64,000 bases of DNA from Flavobacterium sp. N502536 (GCF_025947345.1 NZ_CP110011.1:4898001-4962000); one strand, 5' to 3'; shown: positions 18,557-28,468, numbered from the stretch's first letter. Notes: generated by a model from the letters alone, not told the origin. A program made the numbers and translations.

Positions 18557-19909
18557 ATGCGAAGTTTCTTTTTCCGTTTCGATAAATACTTACTTGTTCT
18601 GACAATAGTAATTGTTTTAGCCTTTCAATGGTATTGGCTGCAAAACAGTTATCTCAATAAAAAAACGGAGATTCTTGAACAGACAAAACTAGAAATACGA
18701 CAAGTTTTAGTAAATCAGTTTGTAAATAATTTATCCTTAAATCCGAAAATAGATTCTCTCTTAAATCACGTAAAAGTAGATTATGACAAAATAACTCAAT
18801 CTCAGTCAGGTGCTACAGTATTAACTACAACCCCCTATAAAGGAGAGAAGTTTCAAGAAGTAAGTAAAAAAATATTGCTCTCCTACAATAAAGCAGATAG
18901 TCTGATTTACCATTCATTGAAAAAATTACATCCCGAGTTATTCAGCGAAAATGGAGTAACCATCTACCGACAAAACAGTAAAGGAACCACGACGTATCCT
19001 AAAAAACGTACTGTTCAGAATAAAAATACCACAGAACCTGTCGCTAGTCTTATTATGAAAGAAAACATCACTTTCAGGGCTCATATAGACAACCTTTCCG
19101 GTATTATCATTTCGCAAATATGGAAATCTATCGCTTTTTCAATATTCTATATAATTCTTTTTATAGGTACTATAAGTTTATTTATCCATAACATCACAAT
19201 CAATCGAAAGCTTCTTAAGAACAAGGAAATCTTCACGCAAAATATGACTCACGAGCTTAAAATTCCTATTTCGACTATAATGGTTGCCACAGATGGGCTC
19301 GTAAAATATGATATTGCGAGTGAGCCTGAAGCAGCAAAAAAGTATGCGGGTATTATTCAACGAGCTGCGACCCAACTATATTCTCTGGTTGAAACGATTC
19401 TGCAACATGCAAAAGCGGACAGCAATTATCAAAAACAAATTCTCAGCCAGGTCAATTTAGTAACTTTGATCGAAAAAGTAGTCGAAACAATATCAGGTAT
19501 TATTCTGAAAAATGAAGCTAAAATTATATTCAATGAAGTTGATGAAAAAATAAATTTAAAAGGAAACTCAGATCAGTTGAAACAAATTTTTCTAAACCTG
19601 ATCGATAACTCATTAAAATATTCAGACAAAGCGCCAATTGTTATGATTTCTGCGAAACAAATTCAAAATAGAGTTTTAATCTACATTAAAGACAATGGAA
19701 TCGGAATTCCGGATAAGTATGCCGAAGAAATTTTTGAACCTTATTTCAGAATCTCCGAAAACGACCTCCATGATAGGAAAGGCTTTGGTCTTGGACTTAG
19801 CTTTGCAAGAAATTCATTAAAAAATCAGGGAGGATCCATTAAAGTAATAAAATCTCATCTTGAAACTGGTACATTAATTGAAATCAATATGCCTTCTTAT
19901 GAATCGTAA
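18557..19909 (+). CDS. Membrane sensor histidine kinase
   Basis: The 450-residue protein has two membrane helices (about residues 11-28 and 189-211) flanking a periplasmic domain of about 160 residues. The HisKA motif contains phospho-acceptor H232 (NMTHELKIP). The ATPase domain shows the N box (NLIDNSLKYS), the G1 box (DNGIGIPD) and the G2 box (GFGLGLSFA). The signal is unknown. The gene overlaps that of its response regulator by 11 bases. Confidence 0.9.
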   Translation: MRSFFFRFDKYLLVLTIVIVLAFQWYWLQNSYLNKKTEILEQTKLEIRQVLVNQFVNNLSLNPKIDSLLNHVKVDYDKITQSQSGATVLTTTPYKGEKFQEVSKKILLSYNKADSLIYHSLKKLHPELFSENGVTIYRQNSKGTTTYPKKRTVQNKNTTEPVASLIMKENITFRAHIDNLSGIIISQIWKSIAFSIFYIILFIGTISLFIHNITINRKLLKNKEIFTQNMTHELKIPISTIMVATDGLVKYDIASEPEAAKKYAGIIQRAATQLYSLVETILQHAKADSNYQKQILSQVNLVTLIEKVVETISGIILKNEAKIIFNEVDEKINLKGNSDQLKQIFLNLIDNSLKYSDKAPIVMISAKQIQNRVLIYIKDNGIGIPDKYAEEIFEPYFRISENDLHDRKGFGLGLSFARNSLKNQGGSIKVIKSHLETGTLIEINMPSYES

Positions 19910-20582
19910 ACCTAAAATATTATATCTTGAGGATGATCCGAACTTGGGCGAAATTACAACTGATATGCTCTCCCGGGCAGGCTTTAAAGTACAGTGGGTA
20001 ACTAACGGTGAAGAAGGTTTAGAAGCACTAAACAATCAAATCTTTGATATTACTGTTGCCGATATTATGATGCCAAAGTTAGATGGATACACCTTCATAA
20101 AAACGCTTCGCGAAAAAGGGAATCAAATGCCAATTATACTTCTTTCGGCTAGAGTTTTAACCGAAGATGTCTTAAAAGGTTTTGAAATAGGAGCTGACGA
20201 TTACGTAAGGAAACCGTTCAGCATAGAGGAATTGATTGCGAGAGTAAACAGATTATTAAAAGATAAATCTTCTCAAACAAATGAAAATAATTTTCAATTG
20301 GGCGATTACAAATACAATCACCACAATTATGAACTAAATTATAATGGCGAATCAATTTATCTGTCTTCAAGATCGGGACAAATTCTTTATCAATTTTTAA
20401 CAAATAAAGACGGTATCCTTTCCAGAAAAGAAGTGCTTCTGGATCTTTGGGGTGATGACAGTTTTTTCAATGGAAGAAGTTTAGATGTTTTTATTTCAAA
20501 ACTGCGACGTCATCTTGCCTCCGATCCCAAAATTTCGATCATAAATATGAGAGGAGTTGGCTATCGCTTAATCATTGTCTAA
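19899..20582 (+). CDS. OmpR-family response regulator
   Basis: The receiver domain has the acidic pocket (LEDDP), the phospho-acceptor aspartate in VADIMMPKLDG (D55 from the start chosen) and the conserved KPF lysine. A winged-helix DNA-binding domain follows (ISKLRRHLAS and GVGYRL at the end). I chose the ATG at 19899 (227 residues, starting MNRKPKILYLEDD) over the ATG at 19878 because receiver domains usually begin a few residues before the first strand. It forms a standard two-component pair with the kinase gene it overlaps. The small secreted-protein gene downstream may be a target. Confidence 0.88.
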   Translation: MNRKPKILYLEDDPNLGEITTDMLSRAGFKVQWVTNGEEGLEALNNQIFDITVADIMMPKLDGYTFIKTLREKGNQMPIILLSARVLTEDVLKGFEIGADDYVRKPFSIEELIARVNRLLKDKSSQTNENNFQLGDYKYNHHNYELNYNGESIYLSSRSGQILYQFLTNKDGILSRKEVLLDLWGDDSFFNGRSLDVFISKLRRHLASDPKISIINMRGVGYRLIIV

Positions 20583-20757
20583 TTGCCCCTTAAACAAATG
20601 TTCGGACGGAGTGCCTTGTACCGAAGAAGAGCACCAAATAAACAGACGTAGTAAGCTTATTATTAAGACTTTATAATAAAAATATTTCAATCAATTAATT
20701 TTAGGTTCGATTTTTGTTTTACCTTAGATTCTTAATAATTTAATACTATTTAAAATT

Positions 20758-21216
20758 ATGAAATCACTAAAATACTTCTTTATCGCAATGACATTCATTG
20801 CTGTAAGCTCTTTACAGGCACAGGTATCTGTTAATGTAAATATTGGAACACCTCCGGCATGGGGTCCGGTGGGTTATACAGATGTCCGTTACTATTATTT
20901 ACCGGATCTCGAAATGTACTACGACATCAATGCATCCAATTACATTTACATCAGTAATGGAAAATGGATCAGAGCCAGAAATCTTCCGCGAAACTATAGA
21001 AATTATGACCTTTATAATGAATACAAAGTGGTACTAACCGATTACAGAGGCAATTCTCCTTATGATAATTATAAAACTCATAAAGTAAAATACGGTAAGG
21101 GATACAAAGGAAAACCACAAAAAACTATCGGTCAAAAACCCGGTAAAGGAAACAATAAAGAATATAAAGAGAATGGACATGGACATGGAAAAGGACATGG
21201 GAATGGTAAACATTAA
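20758..21216 (+). CDS. Small secreted protein with Gly/His/Lys-rich tail
   Basis: The 152-residue protein has a signal peptide ending at about residue 21 (SSLQAQ), an aromatic-rich domain (YYYLPDLEMYYDINASNYIY), and a tail from about residue 115 dominated by K, G and H (GHGHGKGHGNGKH). The tail could bind metal or anions. Related small exported proteins are frequent in Flavobacteria, but I know of no assigned function. It follows the two-component genes by 175 bases and has its own terminator. Confidence 0.7.
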   Translation: MKSLKYFFIAMTFIAVSSLQAQVSVNVNIGTPPAWGPVGYTDVRYYYLPDLEMYYDINASNYIYISNGKWIRARNLPRNYRNYDLYNEYKVVLTDYRGNSPYDNYKTHKVKYGKGYKGKPQKTIGQKPGKGNNKEYKENGHGHGKGHGNGKH

Positions 21217-21221
21217 AACGC

Positions 21222-21255
21222 AAAAAAGGGGGCACTTAGTAAGTTCCCCCTTTTT
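21222..21255 (+). terminator. Rho-independent terminator
   Basis: GGGGGCACTT and AAGTTCCCCC form a G/C-rich stem with a three-base loop, preceded by A6 and followed by T5, immediately after the small secreted-protein gene. Confidence 0.85.
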
Positions 21256-21328
21256 CATACAAGTAATTATTCTCTTTTAAACTTCCGCTAAATGTAAAAG
21301 TGAATGTTCTGGAAATGCAGCTAAAAAA

Positions 21329-24300
21329 CTAGTCTTCTGCTTTCTTCAAATTGTCGTCCGGAACTCTATCAATCAAATAGTTGTAGGGATCGATACCTGC
21401 TTCAAAAGGTTTTTCTTTAGTCTTGAAAACATAAACATTGTTCTTTTTTGTTATTTTCAGCCTTTTGTAAACCAAAACCTTACCCAAACCTGAACCGTCT
21501 TTTGGTTCTGCAAAAACGGCAATATCAATATAGTCGGCAACAGGAATTTGAGTTTCTTTTCCTAATGCATCCGATCTGAATTTTTCGGAAGTCGTTTTTA
21601 AAGTGATTTCATACTCAGAACCTACTTTTTTGTATTTGGCTTCCAGCATTCGGTTTGAAAATAACGTGATGTTTTCAAACATATCAGAAATCAAATACTG
21701 TAAACTATCCGGAGTTACTTTTCGTAATTCATTTACTACGCCTATCGAAGTTGGAAATGGCGGGTTTTTATAAGCATAAGTGTCAACCAAATTTTTCAAA
21801 GCCTGATTTACCTTTTTCTCCCCAATCATTTCTTTTAAATAATACATCACTACACTTGCTTTTTGATAGTGTATGTACTGTTGGTGCTCGGTTTTCATTA
21901 AAGACTGCTCTCCTTCAAGCTCAGAACTACGGCCTCTTAAATAACCATCCATTTCATATTTCAGGAATTTTTTCATTTTGTCCTTTCCATATTCTTTTTC
22001 CATGACCATCAAAGCAGAATATTGGGCAAAACCTTCACTAAACATTTCACTTCCCTGCATATTGGCACCACAAACCTGATGTGCCCAATACTGATGTGCC
22101 ATCTCGTGCGCTGTAACATAGTAAACCTGGTCAATATCATCTTTCTTTACATCACGTAAATCAGTAATAAAACCGATACCTTCACTAAAAGGCATAGTGC
22201 CCGGGAAAGCCTGTGCAAAACTTTGATATCTTGGAAACTCAATAATTCTGCATTGTTTATGGTAATAGGGCCCGAAGTTTTTAGTATAATATTCCAATGA
22301 TTTCTGCATGCTTTTTAGCATATTCGGAACATTATAGGCGTGTTCTTTGTCGTAGTAAACTTCCAGATCTATACCATTCCATTTTTTACGGGCTATTTCA
22401 TATTTTCCAGAAACAAAAGAATAAAAATTCAATGATTTTTGATCCAATTTGTAGTTGAAATACTTTCTTCCGTTGGCCTCCCAAGTTTTTAGCAATGATC
22501 CCGGAGCAATAGCCGTTTGATCCGGCGATGTGCTTATCGTAGTATTCACCTCAACCCAGTCCGAATCATTTCCAAGGTACGAATTGGCCCTGGCCGAAAG
22601 ATTGTTCTCGTCCAGTTTTGGCATTCGCTCTCTCTTTGGTAATTTCAGTTTGATTCGTTTGTTTTTATCCGAAATTTCCATGCCATTAATGTATCCCAAA
22701 GAAGGTAAAATATCAGAATTATTGAAGAAGGTCCCGTTTTGGGTCAGTTGTGTAAAGCTGACTTCATTTTCGAATCCTTTTGTCAATTTCCATAAATCGA
22801 TATTAATTTTGATGGAATCATTCGGCAATAAAGGTTTGTTTAATTGATAAATCTGATAATTTAAGCGGGAATCATTTAATTTTAATTTTGCTCCGGCAAT
22901 ATTCATTTTTAAACTATCCGATAGTTCCGGCATCGTAAAATGGAGTTCTTTTATCGCTACATTAGATTTGTTTTTTGCCCAGGCTTCTATCTTTGCCGTC
23001 ATGTTTCGTTCTTCGGGCACAAGATCAATAGTATAATTGAATTTATAAAAACGTGGCTGTACTAAATTTTCGAATTTTTTATACTTTTTCTCATAATCCA
23101 TCTGCTTGTTCTCTTGCTCTTTTGAAGAATCGTAAGTGTTTAAGACTTTGGTATTATAATAAACAAAACCACTGCAAAGTGCAAATGCGACTACGGTGAT
23201 GGCTATAGAAACCTTATTTTCTCCAAATTGTTTTTTTGCATTTACCAATCTGTATTTAAATTGCTGTTCTTTACCACGAATGTAAAATGCGTTAATGACA
23301 AAACACAAGATCAAACAAAACAGCGTCCAGTATACATTGAACCAAATGGTAGAGGAGACAAAAGGACCAAACCCATTCATGTCCGAATAAGTAATGGCTG
23401 GTATGTTGCCAAAATTCAACATATTACTATTGATTTCGAGTAGTCCCCAAATGAAACTATTGACGATAACTAAAGTGACGAAAGCAAAATAGGCAATATA
23501 TCGGTTGTTGATTAAATAATGGAATAACAAAGAAATCACCGCCATAAAAGAATAGCCCAACAAAGACACTACCATTATTGATTTTAGATAAACATCCAAT
23601 TTGTAATTGTAATATCCATAAGCTGTTTGTGAAGCAATCCCCACGATTATCGTTAAAGCAAAAACAATGGCTAAAGCAATAATGAGGGCCACCAATTTAG
23701 AAGAGAATAAAACACCTGTTTTGATAGGTGTAGCATCTTGAATTTCATTGATTTTGGCATCACGTTCTTTCCAAACTAAAACACCCGTATAAAAAGTAAT
23801 AAAGCCAATCATAAAAATGCTAAAAGCCCCTTTTATAGTATCGATTACATCATAAGTTACAGGATACTGAGCAGTTCCGTAGCGGCCTGTAAAACTCGTA
23901 AGGCTTGCAATCAGATTAATCATTCCAATGGCAACAATGATAATAAAGGTTGGGTTTTTGATGATGGATTTGGTTTCAAATTTCACTAAACTCCAAAAGG
24001 TACTTATCGAAAAGACATTCGCTTTTGTTGTTTCGAATACTCTGTTTGAAACAAGGATCGGGGCTTCAACTACTTTTGATTTTTTAGTCTCTTTACTCTT
24101 TTCTTTTTTAGCATTAAAAGAAAATTTAAAGTAAACTGCCACTAAAATAACCAAACTGATTCCTATCCAAATCAAACGATTGGTCAATAAATCGCCATGT
24201 AAAGAGACTGCACTTAGATTTTTTTCAGCAACAGTGGCGTATTTGGTCATAATCTTAAAAGGACGAAGTCCAAAAGGATCAAGCAAATTGGCTAACCATT

Positions 24301-24913
24301 CTTTCTGAATATCTTTGGTAAATCCGGAGGAGACCGCATAGAATACCAAAATAAGCATAGCTCCTATGAAAGACACTATATTACTTCTGAAAATAATCGC
24401 TAAAGCAAATAGTAATACCCCTGAGATAATCACATTTGGAATCCCAAAAACCAAGAGACCCTGCAGGTGTCCTGACCAAATGATTTCGCCAAATCTTTCC
24501 GCGGGACACATATCAAAAATGGGCGCTAATACCGGAGCAATCAGGGCACCTAAAGAAATTCCAAGTAAAGGAATTACCGAAACGATCGCTGCTCCAATGA
24601 ATTTTCCGAAATAATAATCCCTTTTTTTGATTGGGGAGGAGAATATAAACTGATACATTCCACTTTGAAAATCACGGTTGGCCGTGGCATTCATAAAGGC
24701 TGTAGTCATCAGTAAACAAATTACCGAAAGTATGCCATAGAATTGTTCTACAACAAAAGGTGCGTTTTTGTTTATGTTACCGATACTTTGGCCAACGGTA
24801 ACCTGCTCAGATCCGACCGCAAAAAAAACGATCAGGGTATTAATGAATAAAAAGATCCATATCATTGGTGTCTGCAACCAATATTTTAATTCGTATCGTA
24901 TAAATTTCCACAT
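21329..24913 (-). CDS. ABC-2 permease fused to an M1-family aminopeptidase
   Basis: The 1194-residue protein starts with two ABC-2 permease units (about residues 1-265 and 300-560, each with about six membrane helices). A further helix (about 570-590) is followed by a large soluble domain with the gluzincin motif HEMAH at residues 936-940 in a TAHEMAHQYWAH context, typical of M1 aminopeptidases. The soluble part would face the periplasm. The ATP-binding subunit gene is directly upstream on the same strand, so together they make an exporter with an attached peptidase. This fusion is known in Bacteroidota; the cargo is not. A role in maturing an exported peptide is an inference. Confidence 0.88.
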   Translation of the reverse strand: MWKFIRYELKYWLQTPMIWIFLFINTLIVFFAVGSEQVTVGQSIGNINKNAPFVVEQFYGILSVICLLMTTAFMNATANRDFQSGMYQFIFSSPIKKRDYYFGKFIGAAIVSVIPLLGISLGALIAPVLAPIFDMCPAERFGEIIWSGHLQGLLVFGIPNVIISGVLLFALAIIFRSNIVSFIGAMLILVFYAVSSGFTKDIQKEWLANLLDPFGLRPFKIMTKYATVAEKNLSAVSLHGDLLTNRLIWIGISLVILVAVYFKFSFNAKKEKSKETKKSKVVEAPILVSNRVFETTKANVFSISTFWSLVKFETKSIIKNPTFIIIVAIGMINLIASLTSFTGRYGTAQYPVTYDVIDTIKGAFSIFMIGFITFYTGVLVWKERDAKINEIQDATPIKTGVLFSSKLVALIIALAIVFALTIIVGIASQTAYGYYNYKLDVYLKSIMVVSLLGYSFMAVISLLFHYLINNRYIAYFAFVTLVIVNSFIWGLLEINSNMLNFGNIPAITYSDMNGFGPFVSSTIWFNVYWTLFCLILCFVINAFYIRGKEQQFKYRLVNAKKQFGENKVSIAITVVAFALCSGFVYYNTKVLNTYDSSKEQENKQMDYEKKYKKFENLVQPRFYKFNYTIDLVPEERNMTAKIEAWAKNKSNVAIKELHFTMPELSDSLKMNIAGAKLKLNDSRLNYQIYQLNKPLLPNDSIKINIDLWKLTKGFENEVSFTQLTQNGTFFNNSDILPSLGYINGMEISDKNKRIKLKLPKRERMPKLDENNLSARANSYLGNDSDWVEVNTTISTSPDQTAIAPGSLLKTWEANGRKYFNYKLDQKSLNFYSFVSGKYEIARKKWNGIDLEVYYDKEHAYNVPNMLKSMQKSLEYYTKNFGPYYHKQCRIIEFPRYQSFAQAFPGTMPFSEGIGFITDLRDVKKDDIDQVYYVTAHEMAHQYWAHQVCGANMQGSEMFSEGFAQYSALMVMEKEYGKDKMKKFLKYEMDGYLRGRSSELEGEQSLMKTEHQQYIHYQKASVVMYYLKEMIGEKKVNQALKNLVDTYAYKNPPFPTSIGVVNELRKVTPDSLQYLISDMFENITLFSNRMLEAKYKKVGSEYEITLKTTSEKFRSDALGKETQIPVADYIDIAVFAEPKDGSGLGKVLVYKRLKITKKNNVYVFKTKEKPFEAGIDPYNYLIDRVPDDNLKKAED

Positions 24914-25011
24914 AATTTTTTATTTAAAAAGAGCTAAGAGATTGACGTATTTAATACCGAGGTTTTATCACTATAAGTTTCTAAAACCTTAGCAGTTCAG
25001 TCTCTTTTTTC

Positions 25012-25884
25012 TTAAACTAATTCGTTTAATTTCGCAAAAAACACATCTTCGAGATTTTCCTCAGCCGGAATGAATCCGTTATTCAAATGAGTATTCGAAA
25101 AAACGTGAATCAAAGGTTGTCCACCCACTAATTTATTCGAGATTACTTTGTAGTCTTTTTGATATTCGGGTAATTCCAGTTTGGTTACTTTTTTCTCCCA
25201 AACTTTGCTTTTCACTTGCAGTAAAGCATCATCAGTATTACCACTAAACAACACTTTCCCCTGGTTCATTATCGCCATTTCTGTGCAAAGTTCACGAACA
25301 TCCTGAACAATATGAGTAGAAAGAATCACCACGGTGTTCTCTCCTATTTCACTCAAAATATTATAAAAACGATTTCTTTCACCTGGATCCAATCCTGCAG
25401 TCGGTTCATCTACAATAACCAATTGCGGGTTTCCGATTAAACATTGTGCAATTCCAAAACGTTGGCGCATCCCTCCACTGTAACTGCCCACAGCATTTTT
25501 TCGATGTTCCCAAAGATTAACTTTGACTAGTAATTGTTCTATGATTTGTTTACGGTCTGATTTTTTATCAAATCCTTTCAGCAGTGCTAAATGATCCAGA
25601 AGTTCTACAGCTGACGTTCTTGGATATACACCAAATTCTTGTGGCAAATACCCCAGAACTTTACGAACCGCTTCTTTGTTATTCAAAACGTCAATATCTC
25701 CAAGGGTTACTGAACCACTGTCGACATCCTGCAAAGTCGCAAGTGTACGCATCAAAGAAGATTTTCCGGCTCCGTTTGGTCCAAGTAACCCAAACATTCC
25801 TTTTTTAATATGAAGCGAAACATCGTTCAATGCATGCACGCCATTACTGTACTTTTTGTCCAGGTTTTTAATGATTAATTCCAT
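25012..25884 (-). CDS. ABC transporter ATP-binding subunit
   Basis: The 290-residue protein has Walker A GPNGAGKS at residues 35-42, the signature YSGGMRQR at about 135-142, Walker B LVIVDE at 155-160 and a switch histidine in LSTHIVQD. It is the nucleotide-binding partner of the permease/peptidase fusion, whose start lies 98 bases downstream. ABC-2 exporters of this layout usually move peptides, antibiotics or polymers outwards. Confidence 0.92.
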   Translation of the reverse strand: MELIIKNLDKKYSNGVHALNDVSLHIKKGMFGLLGPNGAGKSSLMRTLATLQDVDSGSVTLGDIDVLNNKEAVRKVLGYLPQEFGVYPRTSAVELLDHLALLKGFDKKSDRKQIIEQLLVKVNLWEHRKNAVGSYSGGMRQRFGIAQCLIGNPQLVIVDEPTAGLDPGERNRFYNILSEIGENTVVILSTHIVQDVRELCTEMAIMNQGKVLFSGNTDDALLQVKSKVWEKKVTKLELPEYQKDYKVISNKLVGGQPLIHVFSNTHLNNGFIPAEENLEDVFFAKLNELV

Positions 25885-25934
25885 TTTGTATTGGTCTTTT
25901 AATTAGTTGATAATAAACACATCAGACGATGGTT

Positions 25935-26027
25935 CTATTTATTTGTTACAGCATTACTTTTTATTGGAGATAAATGCCGTTTCATTTCTTTATTCCAATC
26001 GGAATACTCTTTTGTTTGCTGTTCCAT
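25935..26027 (-). other. Possible 30-residue small ORF before the ABC ATPase
   Basis: An ATG-initiated frame of 30 codons ends about 50 bases before the ATPase start. Its composition is protein-like (EYSDWNKEMKRHLSPIKS) and hydrophilic. It could be a small leader protein of the ABC operon or a fragment. Only length and composition support it. Confidence 0.3.
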
Positions 26028-26079
26028 AGATTTTGCGCCGATCCTGAGTCATTTTGGTACCTCGCGACGGCTTCTGCTT

Positions 26080-26120
26080 CTTGTAATTTTGTAATTTTTT
26101 GGAATAAATATAATTACAAG
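26080..26120. promoter_or_regulatory. Inverted repeat, possible operator of the ABC operon
   Basis: CTTGTAATT at 26080-26088 is repeated inverted as AATTACAAG at 26112-26120, about 200 bases before the ATPase start. Further TGTAAT copies occur nearby (26090 and 26143-26170), suggesting a cluster of regulator sites. Confidence 0.3.
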
Positions 26121-26388
26121 TGAGAATCATTATAGATAAATTGTAATAATTGGGTGGTATAATGTAATAAGTGGTTACACATCCCCGATCCTCTCTATCC
26201 AGCTGAGTTATGTGTCCAATATTTTAGAACTTTCTTTGCTGTCTTTTTTTTACCCCTTAAAAACAAGAGGGCATTCTCCGAAATTGATCCCTTGAGTTTT
26301 GTGATAAAATCGTGACTTGCCAGGTAGAAATTTAAGAAATATGAAGGTTTCAGGCTTGAGGTTCGAATCCAGTTTTTTCCAATAAAAA

Positions 26389-26410
26389 AGTCCTGAAATA
26401 CTTCAGGACT
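26389..26410 (-). terminator. Terminator of the hydroxyproline operon
   Basis: AGTCCTGAA and TTCAGGACT form a 9-base stem with a four-base loop just past the dehydratase stop. An A-rich tract on the plus strand gives U-rich RNA on the minus strand. Confidence 0.75.
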
Positions 26411-26433
26411 TTCTTTTATTCTAAATCAATTCA

Positions 26434-27501
26434 TTATCTCAGTATAAAGCCATTCTTCATAGGATCTTTTGGATCTATTAAAAACGTATTTACTCCTGTT
26501 ACAAAAGCTGTTCCTTCAACCTGGGGAATTACAGCCTTGAAGGGGCCAAATTTTTCTTCTCTGACAAGTGATCCTGTAAACGTACTTCCGGTTATACTTT
26601 CTATCGTAATAAACTCTTTTAAATTTATGGAGTTTTTCGCTTTTTCAATCGCAATTCTTCCCGAAACACCTGAACCTGTTGGAGAACGATCGACTTCTCC
26701 ATCAGCAAAAACACAAACATTTCGACTGTGATTAGCACTATTCAGTGGTTCATCAATAAAAATAGTTCCGTATAAAAAACTCAGATCCTTTTCAAACGGA
26801 TGATGAATTTCGGTATCATGATTCATTACGGCATGTTTTATAGCAACTCCATTTTGAATAATGCCGCGGTAATTTTCCTCGGTTAATCCAAAATTCAAAT
26901 GCGTATTTTTTCTCAAGTCAACATAAGCATAAAAAGCGCCGCCATAAGCCAAATCATAAACAACGTTGCCAATACCCGGAACATTTACAATACGATCTAA
27001 ACCTACAGCAAAACTTGGTACACAATGAAACCTCACTCCTGTTACCTCGCCCTTTAACACGGTAACAAACGAAAGAATTCGGCCGCAGGGAGCATCTATT
27101 TTCAATTCATTCTCACCTTCTTTTACCGTTATCCAATTCATTTTTGCCGCCAGTGTGCTTATCGCAATAATAGCATGACCACACATACTGCTGTATCCTT
27201 CGTTGTGCATGAAAAGAATACCAAAATCTGCATCCTCATCATTTGGCGGTAGTAAAATACAACCGTACATATCAGCATGACCGCGAGGTTCAAACATCAA
27301 TGCCGTTCTTAAATAATCGTAGTTTTCTTTTATATCTCGTCGGTATTCTAAAACGGTATTCCCTTTAAGTTTTGGAAAACCAGAAACAATTACACGCAAA
27401 GGCTCCCCACCCGTATGCATATCAATTGTTTTGATCTGTAGTACAGCATCGTCTGCTATATAAGTCGTATTGTTACAAATATTTTGGTAGGTATCAGACA
27501 T
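26434..27501 (-). CDS. Trans-3-hydroxy-L-proline dehydratase (proline racemase family)
   Basis: The 355-residue protein is a clear proline racemase-family enzyme (IDMHTGGEPLRVI at the N-terminus). The first active-site residue is C107 in SSMCGHA. The second position, Cys in racemases and 4-hydroxyproline epimerases, is Thr here (T275 in DRSPTGSGVSG). Family knowledge says this Cys/Thr pair marks trans-3-hydroxy-L-proline dehydratases, which remove water to give pyrroline-2-carboxylate. The overlapping upstream gene encodes an ornithine cyclodeaminase-family protein, the family that contains pyrroline-2-carboxylate reductases, so the neighbour supports the call. The genes overlap by eight bases. 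Confidence 0.82.
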   Translation of the reverse strand: MSDTYQNICNNTTYIADDAVLQIKTIDMHTGGEPLRVIVSGFPKLKGNTVLEYRRDIKENYDYLRTALMFEPRGHADMYGCILLPPNDEDADFGILFMHNEGYSSMCGHAIIAISTLAAKMNWITVKEGENELKIDAPCGRILSFVTVLKGEVTGVRFHCVPSFAVGLDRIVNVPGIGNVVYDLAYGGAFYAYVDLRKNTHLNFGLTEENYRGIIQNGVAIKHAVMNHDTEIHHPFEKDLSFLYGTIFIDEPLNSANHSRNVCVFADGEVDRSPTGSGVSGRIAIEKAKNSINLKEFITIESITGSTFTGSLVREEKFGPFKAVIPQVEGTAFVTGVNTFLIDPKDPMKNGFILR

Positions 27502-28468
27502 TTTTCTGTGTTTTTAAATTATACTCTTCATAAAAATATCCCGCTGCAACAAGGTCTTCTAAAGCATGTCCAACGGATTTAAAATAAGTGATTTCGGTAT
27601 CAGATGTTCTGCCTGATTTTGTATTGCTGCACAGTTCAAACAAATCTGCTTTAATAGTTTCTTTTGTAATAATTCCATTGGTGAGCGGGATCAAAATATC
27701 GCCGCTTTCTTTTAGCCCACCCTGATACGTATCAAGAAACAGACTTGATTTTAAAACGGCTTCATCATCTGCCTCCCGCATATCTTTTTTATATGCCCCA
27801 ACAAGATCCAAATGCTGTCCTTCTTTCAGCCATTTCCCAAAAACAAGCGGAACGGGTGATAACGTTGCCGAGGAAATAATAGCAACCTGAGAAATTACTT
27901 CTTCAATAGTTGAAACTGGTTTGCAGCTAAACGAAGAATTTTGAAATGCATCACAAACCAATTGTGCTTTTTCTATAGTTCGCCCCCAAACATAAACCTC
28001 TTTTATAGGCCTTACGCTTGCATGTGCCTGAATTAAATTAATAGCCAATGCTCCTGTGCCAATCATTAGCATAGTCGAGGCATCTTTTCGCGAAAGATAA
28101 CTGCTTGCCAAAGCAGATGTTGCTGCAGTACGTTTCGCTGTTAGTGATTTTGCATCAAGAATTGCCTTTATATTTCCTTTGTGCCCGTCTAAATAAATAT
28201 AAGTTCCCTGAATGGAAGGCAGATCATAGTTACCATTATTCGGACTTACCGTAACTATTTTTACTCCTAAATCTTTGCCTGCCTGAAATGCCGGCATGAG
28301 CAGCAGTGTCGAATCTTTGCCTTCTTCCGGATTAGAATAATCATGATGATGACGCATAGGCACTTTGATCGCCGAGGTCGAAAACCCGGCACGAAGTCTT
28401 TCTATAAGTTCTTTAAAATTACATTTTTCTTCAATGAAATGATCTGAAATAAGTTGTATTGGTTTCAT
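27494..28468 (-). CDS. Ornithine cyclodeaminase/mu-crystallin family reductase, likely pyrroline-2-carboxylate reductase
   Basis: The 324-residue protein has the family core KSLTAKRTAATSALAS (substrate-binding Lys/Arg) followed by the NAD(P) motif MLMIGTGALA (GTG at 137-139) and VYVWGRT. Members include ornithine cyclodeaminase, alanine dehydrogenase and ketimine/pyrroline-2-carboxylate reductases. Overlap with a trans-3-hydroxyproline dehydratase gene favours the last: the dehydratase product is reduced to L-proline with NAD(P)H. This would allow use of 3-hydroxyproline, for example from collagen. Confidence 0.8.
   Translation of the reverse strand: MKPIQLISDHFIEEKCNFKELIERLRAGFSTSAIKVPMRHHHDYSNPEEGKDSTLLLMPAFQAGKDLGVKIVTVSPNNGNYDLPSIQGTYIYLDGHKGNIKAILDAKSLTAKRTAATSALASSYLSRKDASTMLMIGTGALAINLIQAHASVRPIKEVYVWGRTIEKAQLVCDAFQNSSFSCKPVSTIEEVISQVAIISSATLSPVPLVFGKWLKEGQHLDLVGAYKKDMREADDEAVLKSSLFLDTYQGGLKESGDILIPLTNGIITKETIKADLFELCSNTKSGRTSDTEITYFKSVGHALEDLVAAGYFYEEYNLKTQKNV

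Larger units (their letters stand above)
25885..26433. other. Intergenic region upstream of the ABC operon, 549 bases
   Basis: It holds a possible 30-codon ORF (25935-26027), an inverted repeat (26080-26120) and the terminator of the hydroxyproline operon (26389-26410). It is otherwise AT-rich sequence without a convincing gene. Confidence 0.5.

Noticed and set aside
26358..26372. GGTTCGAATCC resembling a tRNA T-arm
   Set aside because: The flanking bases do not pair beyond two positions, and no acceptor, D or anticodon arm is found upstream, so it is probably a chance near-palindrome.
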